From NCBI RefSeq assembly GCF_002804025.1, contig NZ_CP024969.1:496001-560000 (forward strand): DNA of 64,000 bases, read 5' to 3'. Positions 17,183-32,657 of the stretch are shown piece by piece. Positions within the stretch are counted from its first letter, which is position 1; each line of letters opens with the position of its first letter. The position numbers and the translations under genes were made by a program. The notes under the pieces are model-generated. The model saw nothing but the letters and a program-made list of their open reading frames with translations, was not told the DNA's origin and made no database searches. Origin of the DNA: Mesoplasma tabanidae. Its GTDB lineage: Bacteria; Bacillota_I; Bacilli_A; Mycoplasmatales; Mycoplasmataceae.

Positions 17183-19564
17183 TTATCTAACTTTAATTTT
17201 AAGTTCTTTTAAGTTGTTTAATATTCTTTCAAAATCATCATTAATTTCTTTTTCAGTTAGCTGGTGGTCTAAACTGTTAAATGATAATTTAATAGTTAAT
17301 GATGAAATATTTTGTTTATTCATTTCATCATCAGAATATTTATCTATTACTTTGTAATTAGTTAAGTAGTTTAAATCTTTTAACAATGTTTTAACAATTG
17401 AATCAAATGTTACATTATTTTCTAATTTAAATGAAATATCTCTTGTTGATTGTTGGAATTTAGAAACTTCATTTGTTACATGCACTTTATCAGCTAATTC
17501 TAATAATAAGTTTAAATTAACTTCACATATAAATGTTGGATAAATTTTATTAGCTGTTTCAAATGCTGGATTTAGTTTGTAAATAAATCCAATTTTTTTG
17601 TTTTTATGTTTAATTACTGCATTAATATATGGGTGAATTTCATCAATAACTTTTTCATTAACTTCAAATGTTATGTTTGAATGATTAATTCTATATAAAT
17701 CTAATACACTCATTAATATTGAACTTATATAAGCGTAATTAGATCTAATATGTACTTGATTCAAAGAATCAGAAATTGCTTCTCCTGAAACACCAAAGCA
17801 TAAATTAGATTGTCTAAATCCGTTCAACGCAAAGATATCAGCCATTTCAAAGAATTTAACTGACTTATTACCATTATTAGCATTAAAAATAATTGTATCA
17901 ATCATTGATTTTGATAAGTTATTTCTAAAAGTTTCACGTTGAGTTGATAAAGGGCTCATTAAAACAACTGGATCTTTAACTTTAAATAAGTTTCAAGTCT
18001 TATTAGATTCTATGTCAGTTAATGAATAAGTTTTAATATTGTTAAATCCTGCACCAACTAAGTAATCACTTAATTTATCTTTAAGTTTTTTTTCTAAATT
18101 TTTAGTTTTTTTGAAACTTACATATTCTAGTGGCTGTTCAATTATATTATCATACCCATATAGTCTAGCTATTTCTTCGCAAAGATCATTTTTACCATAT
18201 AAATCAGTTCTATTTTTATCAACTGTAAATGTCAATTCTGATTTTTTAACAGATATTTCAATATCCAATGTTCTAAACAGACTAATAATTTCATCAACTG
18301 TAATTTCAATACCCAAAATTTCTTTTACTTTTTCTAATGTTATAGAGTATATGTTGTCATAGTTTTGTCTTTGAACAGTTGTAACAACTTTTTGTATATC
18401 TTCGATCATTTTATACTCATCTAAAATTGCAATTAACTCTTCAATACCTTGATCATAAAGATTTGGATTTAAGGGTTTTGCATATCTTTGAGTATCAACA
18501 CTACTTATATTTAAGTTTTTCTGTTGTTTACGCATTGTTATTTGATCAAGGTTTAACATTACAACTAACATTGTGTTTGTTTCTTCATTAACTTTATATT
18601 TAGCTTCTGTTTTTAAACCTAAAACATTAACAATGTCTTTTCCTGCTTTTAAAACAACTAATTCTTTTTCATCAATTATTTGCTTTGTTAAAGTTAAATT
18701 TCCATTAACTTTTTCAGCATCAATTAAAATAAAAGGTTGTCCTGAAATAAGAGTTGCCATATTAGCAATGTTTTCAAATTTATTTTGTGTTGATTTTACA
18801 TTTGAATGTTTTAATCAAACATCATGTGAAGAATCAAAAGGTGTATTTGTATTTTTTAAACCTATAAAAGTATGTGAAACAGTGTTAACTTCTTCTTCAA
18901 CTTTTTTGTTTAACTCGATATCAATTGATTGTGTTGCTTTTTCAAACTTAATTTTATTTTCAATGCAATTAATTTTTAAATCGAAATAGTTTGCTATTTC
19001 TTTAACTAACTGTTTAGCAGCTAAAGCATCACTTCTATTTAAAGTTAAATCAACTTCAAATGAATAATCATCAAAGTTTAAAACTTCACTAATTTCTCTT
19101 CCAACCATTTCATCCATATTTTTGTAAATTGAATTAATGTAATATACATCTTGTTGTTCATCATCAGTTAAAACTGAATTAGATAATCCAATTTCATTGA
19201 ACCCACAAAACATTCCTTCAGATAGTATTCCTAAAATTTCTCTGTTTTCTAATTCTAATCCATTAGCTAATTTAGCACCTGGTAAAGCAACTATTGGATA
19301 TTTGTCTTCTTCAATATTTCTTGCTGTTGATAAAATTGTTGCATATTTGTTTTCACCAATACGAGTTTTTGTTTTTTTCAATTTTGTTCCTTCAATTGGA
19401 TCAACTTCTTCAATATGTCCTATAACTAATTTTGTATTTAATTTTGAATAATCAACTTCTTGTTCAACTTCAAATCCTAAAGAGTTTAGACACACTGAAA
19501 TTTGTTCATTTGTAATATTAGAAAGATCTAAGTATTTTTCTAATCATTTTCTTGTAATAATCAT
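17183..19564 (-). CDS. pheT: Phenylalanyl-tRNA synthetase beta subunit
   Basis: A 793-residue subunit of the alpha2-beta2 enzyme that charges tRNA-Phe; the beta subunit carries editing and tRNA recognition. The N-terminal tRNA-binding OB domain is present (LVIGHIEEVDPIEGTKL, MFCGFNEIGL), then the B1/B3-B4/B5 domains (EVDLTLNRSDALAAKQL; FTVDKNRTDLYGKNDLCEEIARLYGYDN) and the C-terminal ferredoxin-like anticodon domain. Length matches the full bacterial form. Reading frame runs through several TGA-Trp codons. It follows pheS by 7 bases, one operon. Confidence 0.95.
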
Positions 19565-19571
19565 ATTCTAC

Positions 19572-20624
19572 CTACTCTCCATAAAATTTAAATTGTTCTA
19601 AGAATTTAACATTATTTTCATATAAGTTTCTAATGTTTGAAATTCCAAATTTAAGCATAGCTATTCTTTCAATACCTGCCCCAAATGCTAAAGCTGTATT
19701 TTTTTCAGGGTCCATACCGTTTAAAAGCATTACCTGTTCATTAATTATTCCTGATCCTAAAATCTCAATTCATCCTGAATATTTACAGATTGAACAACCT
19801 TCTCCTGAACATTTAAAACAACTTACATCAACTTCTACACTAGGTTCAGTAAATGGAAATAAACTTGGTCTTAATCTAATATTAACTTCTTCACCAAATA
19901 ATCTTTTACACATATATTTCAAAACTCATTTTAAGTTAGCAAAAGTAATTTTTTTACCAATACATAATAAGTCTAACTGCATAAATTGGTGTGAGTGAGT
20001 TGCATCATCGTCATCTCTACGATAAACGTTTCCAATAGCAACACATGCATAATTACCCTCAAAGTTTTTATCTTCTGCCATTTGAGTTAAAACTCTTGCT
20101 GTCATATGTGTACAGTGAGTACTTAAAACGGTTTCTTCATCAATGTAGAAAGTATCTTGCATATCTCTAGCAGGGTGTCCCACTGGTAAGTTTAATTTTT
20201 GGAAGCAGTACTCATCGCTTTCAACATCGTTTCCATTTAATACGTCAAATCCGATTTCAGTAAAAATTTGAGTGATTTCTTCAACAACAATATTTAGAGG
20301 ATGTTTTGTACCAAATTGAGCTAATGTTCCAGTTAATGAAACATCAAGTTTTTCGCTTGCTAATTTTGCATCAAGCTCTTCTTTTTTAACTCTTGCTACA
20401 AACTCATCAATAGTTGAAGCAATAAATGTTCTTAATTCATGACTTGCCACACCAATTGCTTGTTTATCTTTAACATCAGAATCTTTTAAAGATTTTAAAA
20501 TCTCACTTAATTCTGATTCTTTACCTAATAAAGATTTTTTTAATTTTTCAGCATCAATAACTGTTTTAACTTTGTTTAAATCAGATACAAATTGCTCTTT
20601 AATCTTATTAATTTTTTTAATCAT
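19572..20624 (-). CDS. pheS: Phenylalanyl-tRNA synthetase alpha subunit
   Basis: A 350-residue class II synthetase subunit with an N-terminal coiled coil (about 1-85) and the catalytic core: motif 2-like [20 protein letters not shown], then [22 protein letters not shown] and the motif 3 [14 protein letters not shown] two-CxxC knot (CFKC...CSIC) precedes GWIEILGSG. Only TGA-Trp readthrough gives the full product. ATG 20624 has an AGGAG site. First gene of pheS-pheT. Confidence 0.96.
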
Positions 20625-20638
20625 AAAAACTCCTTTTG

Positions 20639-21259
20639 CTATTTTAATAAAGCGGTCTGTTTTAACTTGACTAACTTCATTTCATTTTCTTTTAAATTTT
20701 CTTCATATGCTTGAACAACTATTCCAATAATTGAATTATTAGGTTCTTCTTTTACTAATGTTTTTAATTTTTTAAAAACAAAATTTTGAAAACTATTTTT
20801 GTATTTTTGTAATTCATATTCAAAATATAAATTTACATCATAATGTTTATTATTTAATATTTTAGATTCAAAATTTTCATTTCAAAAAATTATTTGCTCA
20901 ATTAAAGTATCATTAACAAAAGCTTTTGTTGAACTATATACAAATACTAAAAATTCTTCATATATATTGTAAATAATTTTATCATTATTAGTTTGAATTA
21001 TGTAGTCCCATATAGTTTGTTCTACTTCTTTATTAAAAATTCTTATTTGATCAATCGTTTGATTAAAGTTCAAAACTGTCTTTTTAGTTAATTCTTTTTT
21101 ATATTTCATGCTCAAGTATTTTAAAAATCTAGGTTTAGATATTATTTCAAAAAGATTTGTATACTCTCATGTAAAGTTAATTTCAAACACTTTTGCAGTC
21201 TGTTCTTTTTTTATTCTTGTTTTTTCAAAATGATCTATTATAGATTGTTTTACTTCCAT
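20639..21259 (-). CDS. Conserved-looking protein of unknown function
   Basis: A 206-residue, highly charged cytoplasmic protein, rich in Lys, Glu, Asn and aromatic residues, with no signal peptide and no membrane span. It looks mostly helical. I recognise no domain. It lies 8 bases from the stop of the giant FtsX permease gene and 15 bases before pheS, so it is probably co-transcribed with either; it may be an accessory of the permease. One Trp is TGG (21010-21008). The reading frame (with two TGA-Trp) and a TCCTAAG-type GGAGAAAT ribosome site support it as real. Confidence 0.7.
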
Positions 21260-21266
21260 ATTTCTC

Positions 21267-24200
21267 CTAAGCTAAACTTGTTATTTGAGTTAAAGGATTT
21301 CTTTTTACTTGTTTATTTGAAGCATATCACCCAAATAATATAACTACTGACATAACTGCTAAAGTAATCAACATAGTTTTTAAATCAACACTCATAAAAA
21401 CATAAACACTAAATTTTCCTGCTATTCAATTTAACAATATTTTTCAAAAAATGACAGATCCTAAATATGCAACAACAAATGAAATTAAAGCACCAATTGC
21501 ATAACTTCCCATTACTGTTCAATTAATTTCTTTATCTTTATATCCTAGTGCTTGCAAAGTTAAGATTATTATTTTAGCTTCTTCAACTATTATTCCAATT
21601 ATAACAACTAAAATTATTGCAAGTAAAAGCGTTGTTAATAACACAAATATTAGCATAACTTTATTTACTATTTCAGTTGCTTTATTTATAACTAGATTAT
21701 TAATTACAAAAGATATAGTTGAAGTTCGAGATGAAAAGTTCAAAAAGTATGGGTTAACTACAGATTTTAGGTTTGTTATTATGTTAGGACTTAAAGAATT
21801 AGTATATTTGAAAATAGGTCTTAAAATATCTAACATAATCGGTAAGTCTTCATTAATTAAAATTGATGAATTTTTTTCAATAATTTTAATTGAATAAAAT
21901 AATTTCATAAAGTCACTTGTATTTGTGTTAGCAGAAATCATTTTATTTTTTGAATATAAGCTTGAAAACATTATTGGTAAGCTTTCTTCATAAAATTTAG
22001 CTTTAAAATCTTCTGAGTTAATTCAAATGTTATCTGATCCTAATTTTATAGTTTCTGCTTTATTAATGCCTACAACTCTAAGCTGAATTATTTTAGGACT
22101 TAAAGTCTTAGTTTTTAAATCAATAATATCATCTATTTTTATATTTTGATTTCTTGCCATACTGTATGGAATAATTGCGTTTACAATATTTGATTGAGCA
22201 TTTTCTTGAGCTGAATTATTAAATCTTGCCATTTGAGAATTTGATACTTCTTCAAAGTTAAACATATTTTCAAAACTTCCATATTGATCAGTTTTAGTAT
22301 TTACCAATCTAGCATAAACATCTACATCATTATATTGACCACTCTGTTTTAGACCAATTCAATCAAATAACACTTCATTTTTTTTGTCATACATTACATT
22401 GTTAATATTAAGCATATAATCATTCTCGTCGTAATTATCAAAATCTGTTAATTGTGTTGACTGAAAAACATTTGTTGCTACAGAATTCATACTTGAAAAA
22501 TTTGCTCTTACTAAAAGCGGTATATATTCTTTTATGTCTTTTGCAAATATATCATCAATTTGAGTTAGTAATCAATTATCTACTAAATTTCTCTGTCTTG
22601 TATCATGCATATCAAATTTATCAACTAACATATTTGCATATAATTTTTCATAGGCATTGTCAATATAACTTTTTGTTGTGTTAGCTGCTATTAAATCTTT
22701 TATTTGAATGACTTGGTTAGGTTTTCCTATAATTTCTTGCAATGCAGAAATTGTTAAATCAATTTGAGCAATTTTTACTGCATAAATATATGAAAGATCT
22801 TTAGTAAAAATATGTTTAACCATGTCAGATTTCATTGATGCAATTGTTAAAATGTTATTTTCATTTAAATTTTCAGAAAAATTTATTTTTTCTAAAGTTT
22901 TTCCTGTTTCTTTAATTTCTTCAACTGCTTTTATAAAAGTTGAATCTTGTGAGTTTAAGTTATATGACATAATAGTTCCTATAAAACTATTAATGTTGTC
23001 TTCTTCTACATCTAAATCTTTTGTATTTATATTTAACATATTATTTAAAATAAAATACATTTCACTTCTGGGCAATAAAAAATTAACTTTTTTATCTATT
23101 GAAGATAAATTCATGAAATAGTTATTTGTCATTTGAATTACTGCATCTATTCTAAATCTATACTCTTCAGATGAAGTTTTTTTCAAGTAATCATTAGTAT
23201 TTTTGTATTGAGAATAGTCATTATATGTAGGAGATAATTTATTTGTTTCATATTTATAATTAAATTTATCTGTTCCCTCAATAATATCTAATGTAGGGTT
23301 GGAGTTTCATCAACTATAATAGTGATCTGTTTTTTCATTATAAACAGCAAAAGATTGATTTATCATTTTTGCCATTAAATTTTGCGCACCAAATAATAAT
23401 ATATACGTAAATGATGCACAAGCAAATAATGTTTGGACGGTATAAAACTTACCTTTTGATGTTCTAACAAATGCTCTTCTTAATCTTCAATTAAAAAATC
23501 TTTCACCTGCAAAAACTTTTTTAAATAGTATTCCTTGCTTAATATTATTTTTTGTTTTTTTACCATTAGACATTAGTGACAGAACTGGTTCTTTTATATA
23601 TAAAATAGTTGTTATATAACTTATTAAAACAAAAATTAAGGGAATAACAACAAATAAAAATAGCAAAAAGAAAGGACTAATATAAATTGTACTAAAGCTA
23701 ATTGAGACTGTATTTTCGAATGCTAATGCAGCAAAAACTTGAATTGGAATGGATATAAAGAATCCAAATATTAAACTTATAAAAAATAATATTCCGGTTT
23801 TTATTGAAAAAATTCAGCTTAACTCACTTGTTTTATAACCAAAAGACTTAAATATTCCCAATTGTTTTCTTGTTTCGTTCATTTCCTTTTTAAGTTGAAA
23901 ATTTATAAATAAGAAAGCTAAAACTAAAATTATAGATCCCAATACAACATTTATAATTATTCTGATTTGCAAATTCTCTAAAGCCTTAGCGACTTTAGTT
24001 TCACTTCAAGGAACTAAATTAGTTTCCAAATTTGACAATATTTTAATTTTGTCTTGCGTTGTAAATAATTCAAAAGGTACTCCTTTTTCATCATTCATAT
24101 TTTTTATTTTTAATTGTAAAGTATAAGAAGCTTCATTATTTAAAAGATTTCAAGAATAATTTCTAAATTCATTAATAAATTTTTGATTTAAATAAATAAA

Positions 24201-25514
24201 TCCATATGTTTTCATGCTTTGTGAAAATGGTGAAAAGTTGCTGCCTGGAACAAAATCATCGAACGTTTGGCCAATTCCCACAACCTTAACAGTTGTTAAT
24301 TGATTAGCAAAAAAATACTCAGTTGGCAAAATATTTTGAATTATTTTATTTGAAAGCAGTGAACTTAATATCAAATTATTAGATTTAGCAATGGGCATTT
24401 TTATTTCATCACCAATTTTTATATTATTTTGTTTCGCATATGCAGAAGAAATAATAATCTCAGGAGTTTTATTTAAACCTCAATTTTCTGGTATTTTTGA
24501 TTTTTTACTATTTCTATCGAAAACAACTTTATTAAATTCATTTGTAGAATCAGTTCTTATCTCAAAAGTTTGAGAACTTGTTAAAACTCCAGTTTCACTT
24601 TTTTTAAATAAAAAGTTTTTATTAATATCTATTTTATAATTTGACTTATTGTTTTCATTATTTAAAATTTTGTTAAAAAGCAATATTCTATCATCATGTT
24701 GATATTTTTCATCTGCTAAAAGTTTTGAGTATTCAGAATTAAAAGCTGTATAACTTGAAATTTTAACTGATTTAGGTTTTCAAGAAGCAATTGATTTGTT
24801 AACTATAGCAATTAAATCTTCAAGTTTGTTTATTGTTACATTTGAAGGTATATTAAAATTAATTCCATTTGTATAAGCAAAATTAAATATTCTAAATAAA
24901 ATTGAAAAACCAATGCTTGATACTGAAGAATAAATATTAGTTTCTTCATCATTTTGTAAAAAAATATCTAAATCATATAAACCTAATTCTAATGATTTTT
25001 TAACATGGTATTGAAAAATTTCTTGTGGTGTAGGAAATGAAAAGACAGACTGATAATTTTCTTCGTTTTTATATTGCAATTCAAAAGCTGTTGAATTTGA
25101 TGATAGTCTATAACGTTTTAAAGATGAATTAACTTGTAAAGTCATTCTTTCTTTTTCTTCTGCACTCAATTTAGTTCAATCTGCATAGTATTCATTATCT
25201 TTTTTATTTGATTCAGAAGAACCAGCTCATAGCTTTGCATTTAAAAGTTTAATAAATTCAGGGTCTAAATATTCTTTTGCATATGATGTTATAAATTCTT
25301 CACTGTAAAGCATATCTTTATCAGCAGATGAAAAATTTGAATCATATGCTATGTTTTCTTTTTGAGCTGAATGCATTTTTGAATAAATTTGCAAAGGAGT
25401 TGCTAGCATCCCAATTACTGATGCTGCTAAGGTCACAATAAAAATAATCATGAATAAAGTTGACAGTCAATTTTTAAAAAAAGTCTTTAAATAACTTTTC
25501 ATTATTTTATTCAT
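21267..25514 (-). CDS. Giant FtsX/MacB-type ABC transporter permease
   Basis: A 1415-residue membrane protein. An N-terminal helix (residues ~20-40) is followed by ~450 extracytoplasmic residues, then four helices (about 518-540, 566-595, 610-637, 690-712) with the FtsX permease pattern (ETRKQLGIFKSFGYKTSELSW). A second ~550-residue extracellular segment precedes a C-terminal helix group containing ALGYKDKEIN, the duplicated FtsX motif. I checked that the frame is open with TGA as Trp throughout. Large double-FtsX permeases of this kind occur across Spiroplasma-group Mollicutes, but the matching ATPase is not next to it. Possible roles: lipoprotein or peptide export, or transmembrane signalling. 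Confidence 0.82.
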
Positions 25515-25567
25515 TAAAATCACCAAAAAACCCCTTCATATTTTATTTATATTTTAACATTTTATAA

Positions 25568-25596
25568 ATAAAAAAAGAATCCTTGTGGATTCTTTC
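25568..25596 (-). terminator. Terminator of the rRNA operon
   Basis: On the minus strand AAGAATCC-ACAA-GGATTCTT followed by T-run, 5 bases beyond the 5S gene. Confidence 0.85.
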
Positions 25597-25600
25597 ATAA

Positions 25601-25707
25601 ACTGGCAGCGTTCTATTTTCTCACAATGCAATATCGTCGACGCTGTAGAACTTAACTTCTGTGTTCGGTATGGGAACAGGTGTGACCTCTACGCTATGAC
25701 CACCAGA
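25601..25707 (-). rRNA. rrf: 5S ribosomal RNA
   Basis: A ~107-nt 5S rRNA with the conserved loops CACACCTGTTCCCATACCG and GAACACAGAAGTTAAG. The ends are matched by a terminal helix (CTGG...CCAG). Last gene of the 16S-23S-5S operon. Confidence 0.93.
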
Positions 25708-25772
25708 TCTTTTTATAAATTGTTCTCTGAAAACTGGATATTAGATGATTACATACTCAATTGCTTCTTTTT

Positions 25773-28692
<2,920 letters not shown>

Positions 28693-28890
28693 TCTTAAAG
28701 CAATTGATAATTGATTCAGTAAAATTTATTTTTATTTGTTAAAAATTGTTGATTTATTTTAATCTTTTACAATGCTTTTCATCTAATATTCAGTTTTCAA
28801 AGAACAATTCTCTTTCAGAGATTATATTTAAATAATCCCTGAAAACTAAATAGAACATATAATAGTCAATCTGTTTTGTTTTTATCTCCA

Positions 28891-30418
<1,528 letters not shown>

Positions 30419-30550
30419 AATTATTGTTTTGATTCTGACTATTATATTTTTTTGTATATTATTCTGTACTCAATTTGAAATTGTTACAGGATTGTACAAT
30501 TGTTGTTCTATTTAGTTTTCAAAGATCATTTCCCAATCAGGGACTTTTTA

Positions 30551-30580
30551 ATAATAGCACAACTAAATATTAAGTTGCAA
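30551..30580 (-). promoter_or_regulatory. rRNA operon promoter
   Basis: On the minus strand TTGCAA (30580-30575) and TATTAT (30556-30551) are 18 bases apart, with a TG extension before the -10. It lies about 135 bases before the 16S 5' end, leaving a leader with processing sequences. Confidence 0.7.
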
Positions 30581-30601
30581 CTATTTTTTAAAATTTTTTC
30601 C

Positions 30602-30628
30602 AAAAAATAAAAAAAGACTTAAAAGTCC
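30602..30628 (-). terminator. Terminator of the DJ-1-like gene
   Basis: On the minus strand GACTT-TT-AAGTC followed by TTTTTTTATTTT, about 40 bases after the stop codon. Small stem, long T-run. Confidence 0.6.
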
Positions 30629-30669
30629 TAAAAGTAAAAAATTTTGTTTTATTCTTTTCATTATTTAAA

Positions 30670-31356
30670 TTAAATAATTTCTAAAATTAATTTTGCTACT
30701 TTAATAACAGAAAAAGGATTTTGACCTGTTATTAAGTTTCCATCCTTTAACGCATAAGGTTTATAAAATCTTTTAGTTTTAAAATTTGCCTTATTTTTAA
30801 TTGCTACTCTTTTATTAAGAAAAGGAACTTTTCTATATTTACCACTTAAAATTTCTTCTCATGTTGTAAATCCAGTAATGCTTTTGTTTTCAATAATAAA
30901 TTTATTGTCTTCATCTTTTAAGTAAAGCAAACCTGCAATTCCATGACAAACCGAAGACACTATTTTGTTATTTTTGTAAATAGATAAAGCTATATCGTGA
31001 ATCTCTTTATTATTTGTAAAATCTCACATTACTCCATGACCTCCAGTAAAATATATGCAATCATATTGTTCATTTTTTACATCACTTGGTTTTAATGAAT
31101 TATTTAATGCTTTATCAATAAATCATCTTTCATTATAAAGTTTGATATCTTCTTCACTTGCATATTTCAAACTTCTTGGATCAATTGGAACTTTTCCGCC
31201 ATTAGGGCTGATAAAATCAAATTCAAAATTAATTTCACTTTTTTGAAAAAAATTAATAAATTCAGTTGCTTCGCCAAGTCATAATCCTGTCTTTTCTTTA
31301 TGTTTGCCATATTGTTTTGTGTTAGTTAATACAACTAATATTTTTTTAGTTCTCAT
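30670..31356 (-). CDS. DJ-1/PfpI (Hsp31-like) family protein
   Basis: This 228-residue protein has the class I glutamine-amidotransferase-like fold. The nucleophile elbow VCHG carries Cys137-His138; Glu29 in GLWLGEA fits the conserved acidic partner; FDFISPNGGKVPIDPRS is typical of the Hsp31/glyoxalase III branch. Related proteins detoxify methylglyoxal or protect from protein glycation. No signal peptide. It sits 17 bases after rarA but has its own terminator. Family clear; activity inferred. Confidence 0.85.
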
Positions 31357-31373
31357 AATTCCTCACTTAATTT

Positions 31374-32606
31374 TTATTTTTTCATCTCTTCATATAAAGA
31401 TCAAAGTTTTCTTTCATAAGCAGAGTTTGATTTTGGTTTGAAGTATTTAATATTTTTTATTTCATTAGGTAGATATTGTTGAGCAACTCAGCCTTTTTCT
31501 TCAACATGCGGATACAAATAATTCACGCCCCTATTTAATTTAATAGCAGATTTGTAATGATTATCTTTTAAATGATCAGGAACATCATAGGCCATTCCAT
31601 TTTTAACATCTTCAAAAGCTTTACCACTTGCCATTAATGCAGAATTAGATTTTTGACTTAAAGCCATTTCAATAATAACTAATCCTAATGGAATAATTCC
31701 TTCTGGCATTCCAATTTGTCTAAACGCATCACAAGCTTGCATAACTCTTGGAGGCAAACTTGGGTTTGCTAATCCAATGTCTTCATATGCCATAATTACC
31801 ATTCTTCGCATTAAAGTTTCATAATCACCAATTGATAGTAATCTACTAAAATAATGTAAACTAGCGTCAACATCACTACCTCTAACTGATTTTTGTAATG
31901 CTGATTTTAAATCATGAAAATCATCACCAGTTGCTCCACTTGGGTTTTTACCTTGAGATATAACAGATGAAATTAAATCCATTGTTATTTCTTCACCCTT
32001 ATATAATGAATTAAACAACTCAATATTATTTAAAAGACTTCTTATATCTCCACTATTAAGTTCACATAAATATTTAAGTGATTCAGGTTTAATATTAATA
32101 TCAATTTTTTTATCACCAATTAATTTATTAACAAAATTAAAAGAATCTTCATGATTAACTCTTTTTAATTCTAGTATTGTTGCTCTACTTCTAATTGCTG
32201 GGTTTATTGTAAAGAATGGGTTTTCGGTAGTTGTTGCGAATAAATAAACATTCCCACTTTCCATAAAATTTAACAATATATCTTGCTTATCACGATTTAG
32301 TCTATGTATCTCGTCAATAATTAAAATAAATCTTTCCTTATTAATAGCTTTATCAATAATCTTAGTCAAATTTTCTTTTTTGTCATAACTAGCATTGAAG
32401 AGATCATATTCAATATTTAAATCGTTTGCTAATGCAATAGCAAAAGATGTTTTTCCAACACCACTTGGGCCATAAAAAATTAAAGATCTGCAAAAATTTT
32501 TACTAATCATTCTTTTAATTAATCCGTCTTCTTTTAATAAGTTTTCTTGTCCTATTATTTCAGAAGTTGATTTTGGTCTTAATAAATATGCTAATGGTGT
32601 ATTCAT
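31374..32606 (-). CDS. rarA: Replication-associated recombination protein A (RarA/MgsA)
   Basis: A 410-residue AAA+ ATPase of the clamp-loader-like RarA family, acting at stalled replication forks. Start RPKSTSEIIGQENLL, Walker A GPSGVGKT (46-53), Walker B ILIIDEIHRLN, sensor ATTENPFF, and the C-terminal tetramer domain (SVRGSDVDASLHYFSRLL...DIGLANP) are all diagnostic. The last ~35 residues follow a TGA-Trp at 31487. ATG 32606 has AAGGAGG. Confidence 0.94.
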
Positions 32607-32617
32607 AATTCCTCCTT

Positions 32618-32650
32618 AATAAAAAATAACTAGACCTTACTAGTTATTAT
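32618..32650 (-). terminator. Terminator of lon
   Basis: On the minus strand ATAACTAG / CTAGTTAT stem with a 6-base loop followed by TTTTTTATT. Confidence 0.8.
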
Positions 32651-32657
32651 TTTACTC

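Noticed and set aside
21267-25514. A broken permease gene with many frameshifts or stops
   Set aside because: All interruptions are TGA; the frame has no TAA or TAG from 25514 to 21267, so it is one intact gene under code 4.
28693-28890. Possible tRNA genes in the 16S-23S spacer
   Set aside because: No cloverleaf or CCA-ended structure is visible; the sequence is AT-rich with processing-stem repeats only.
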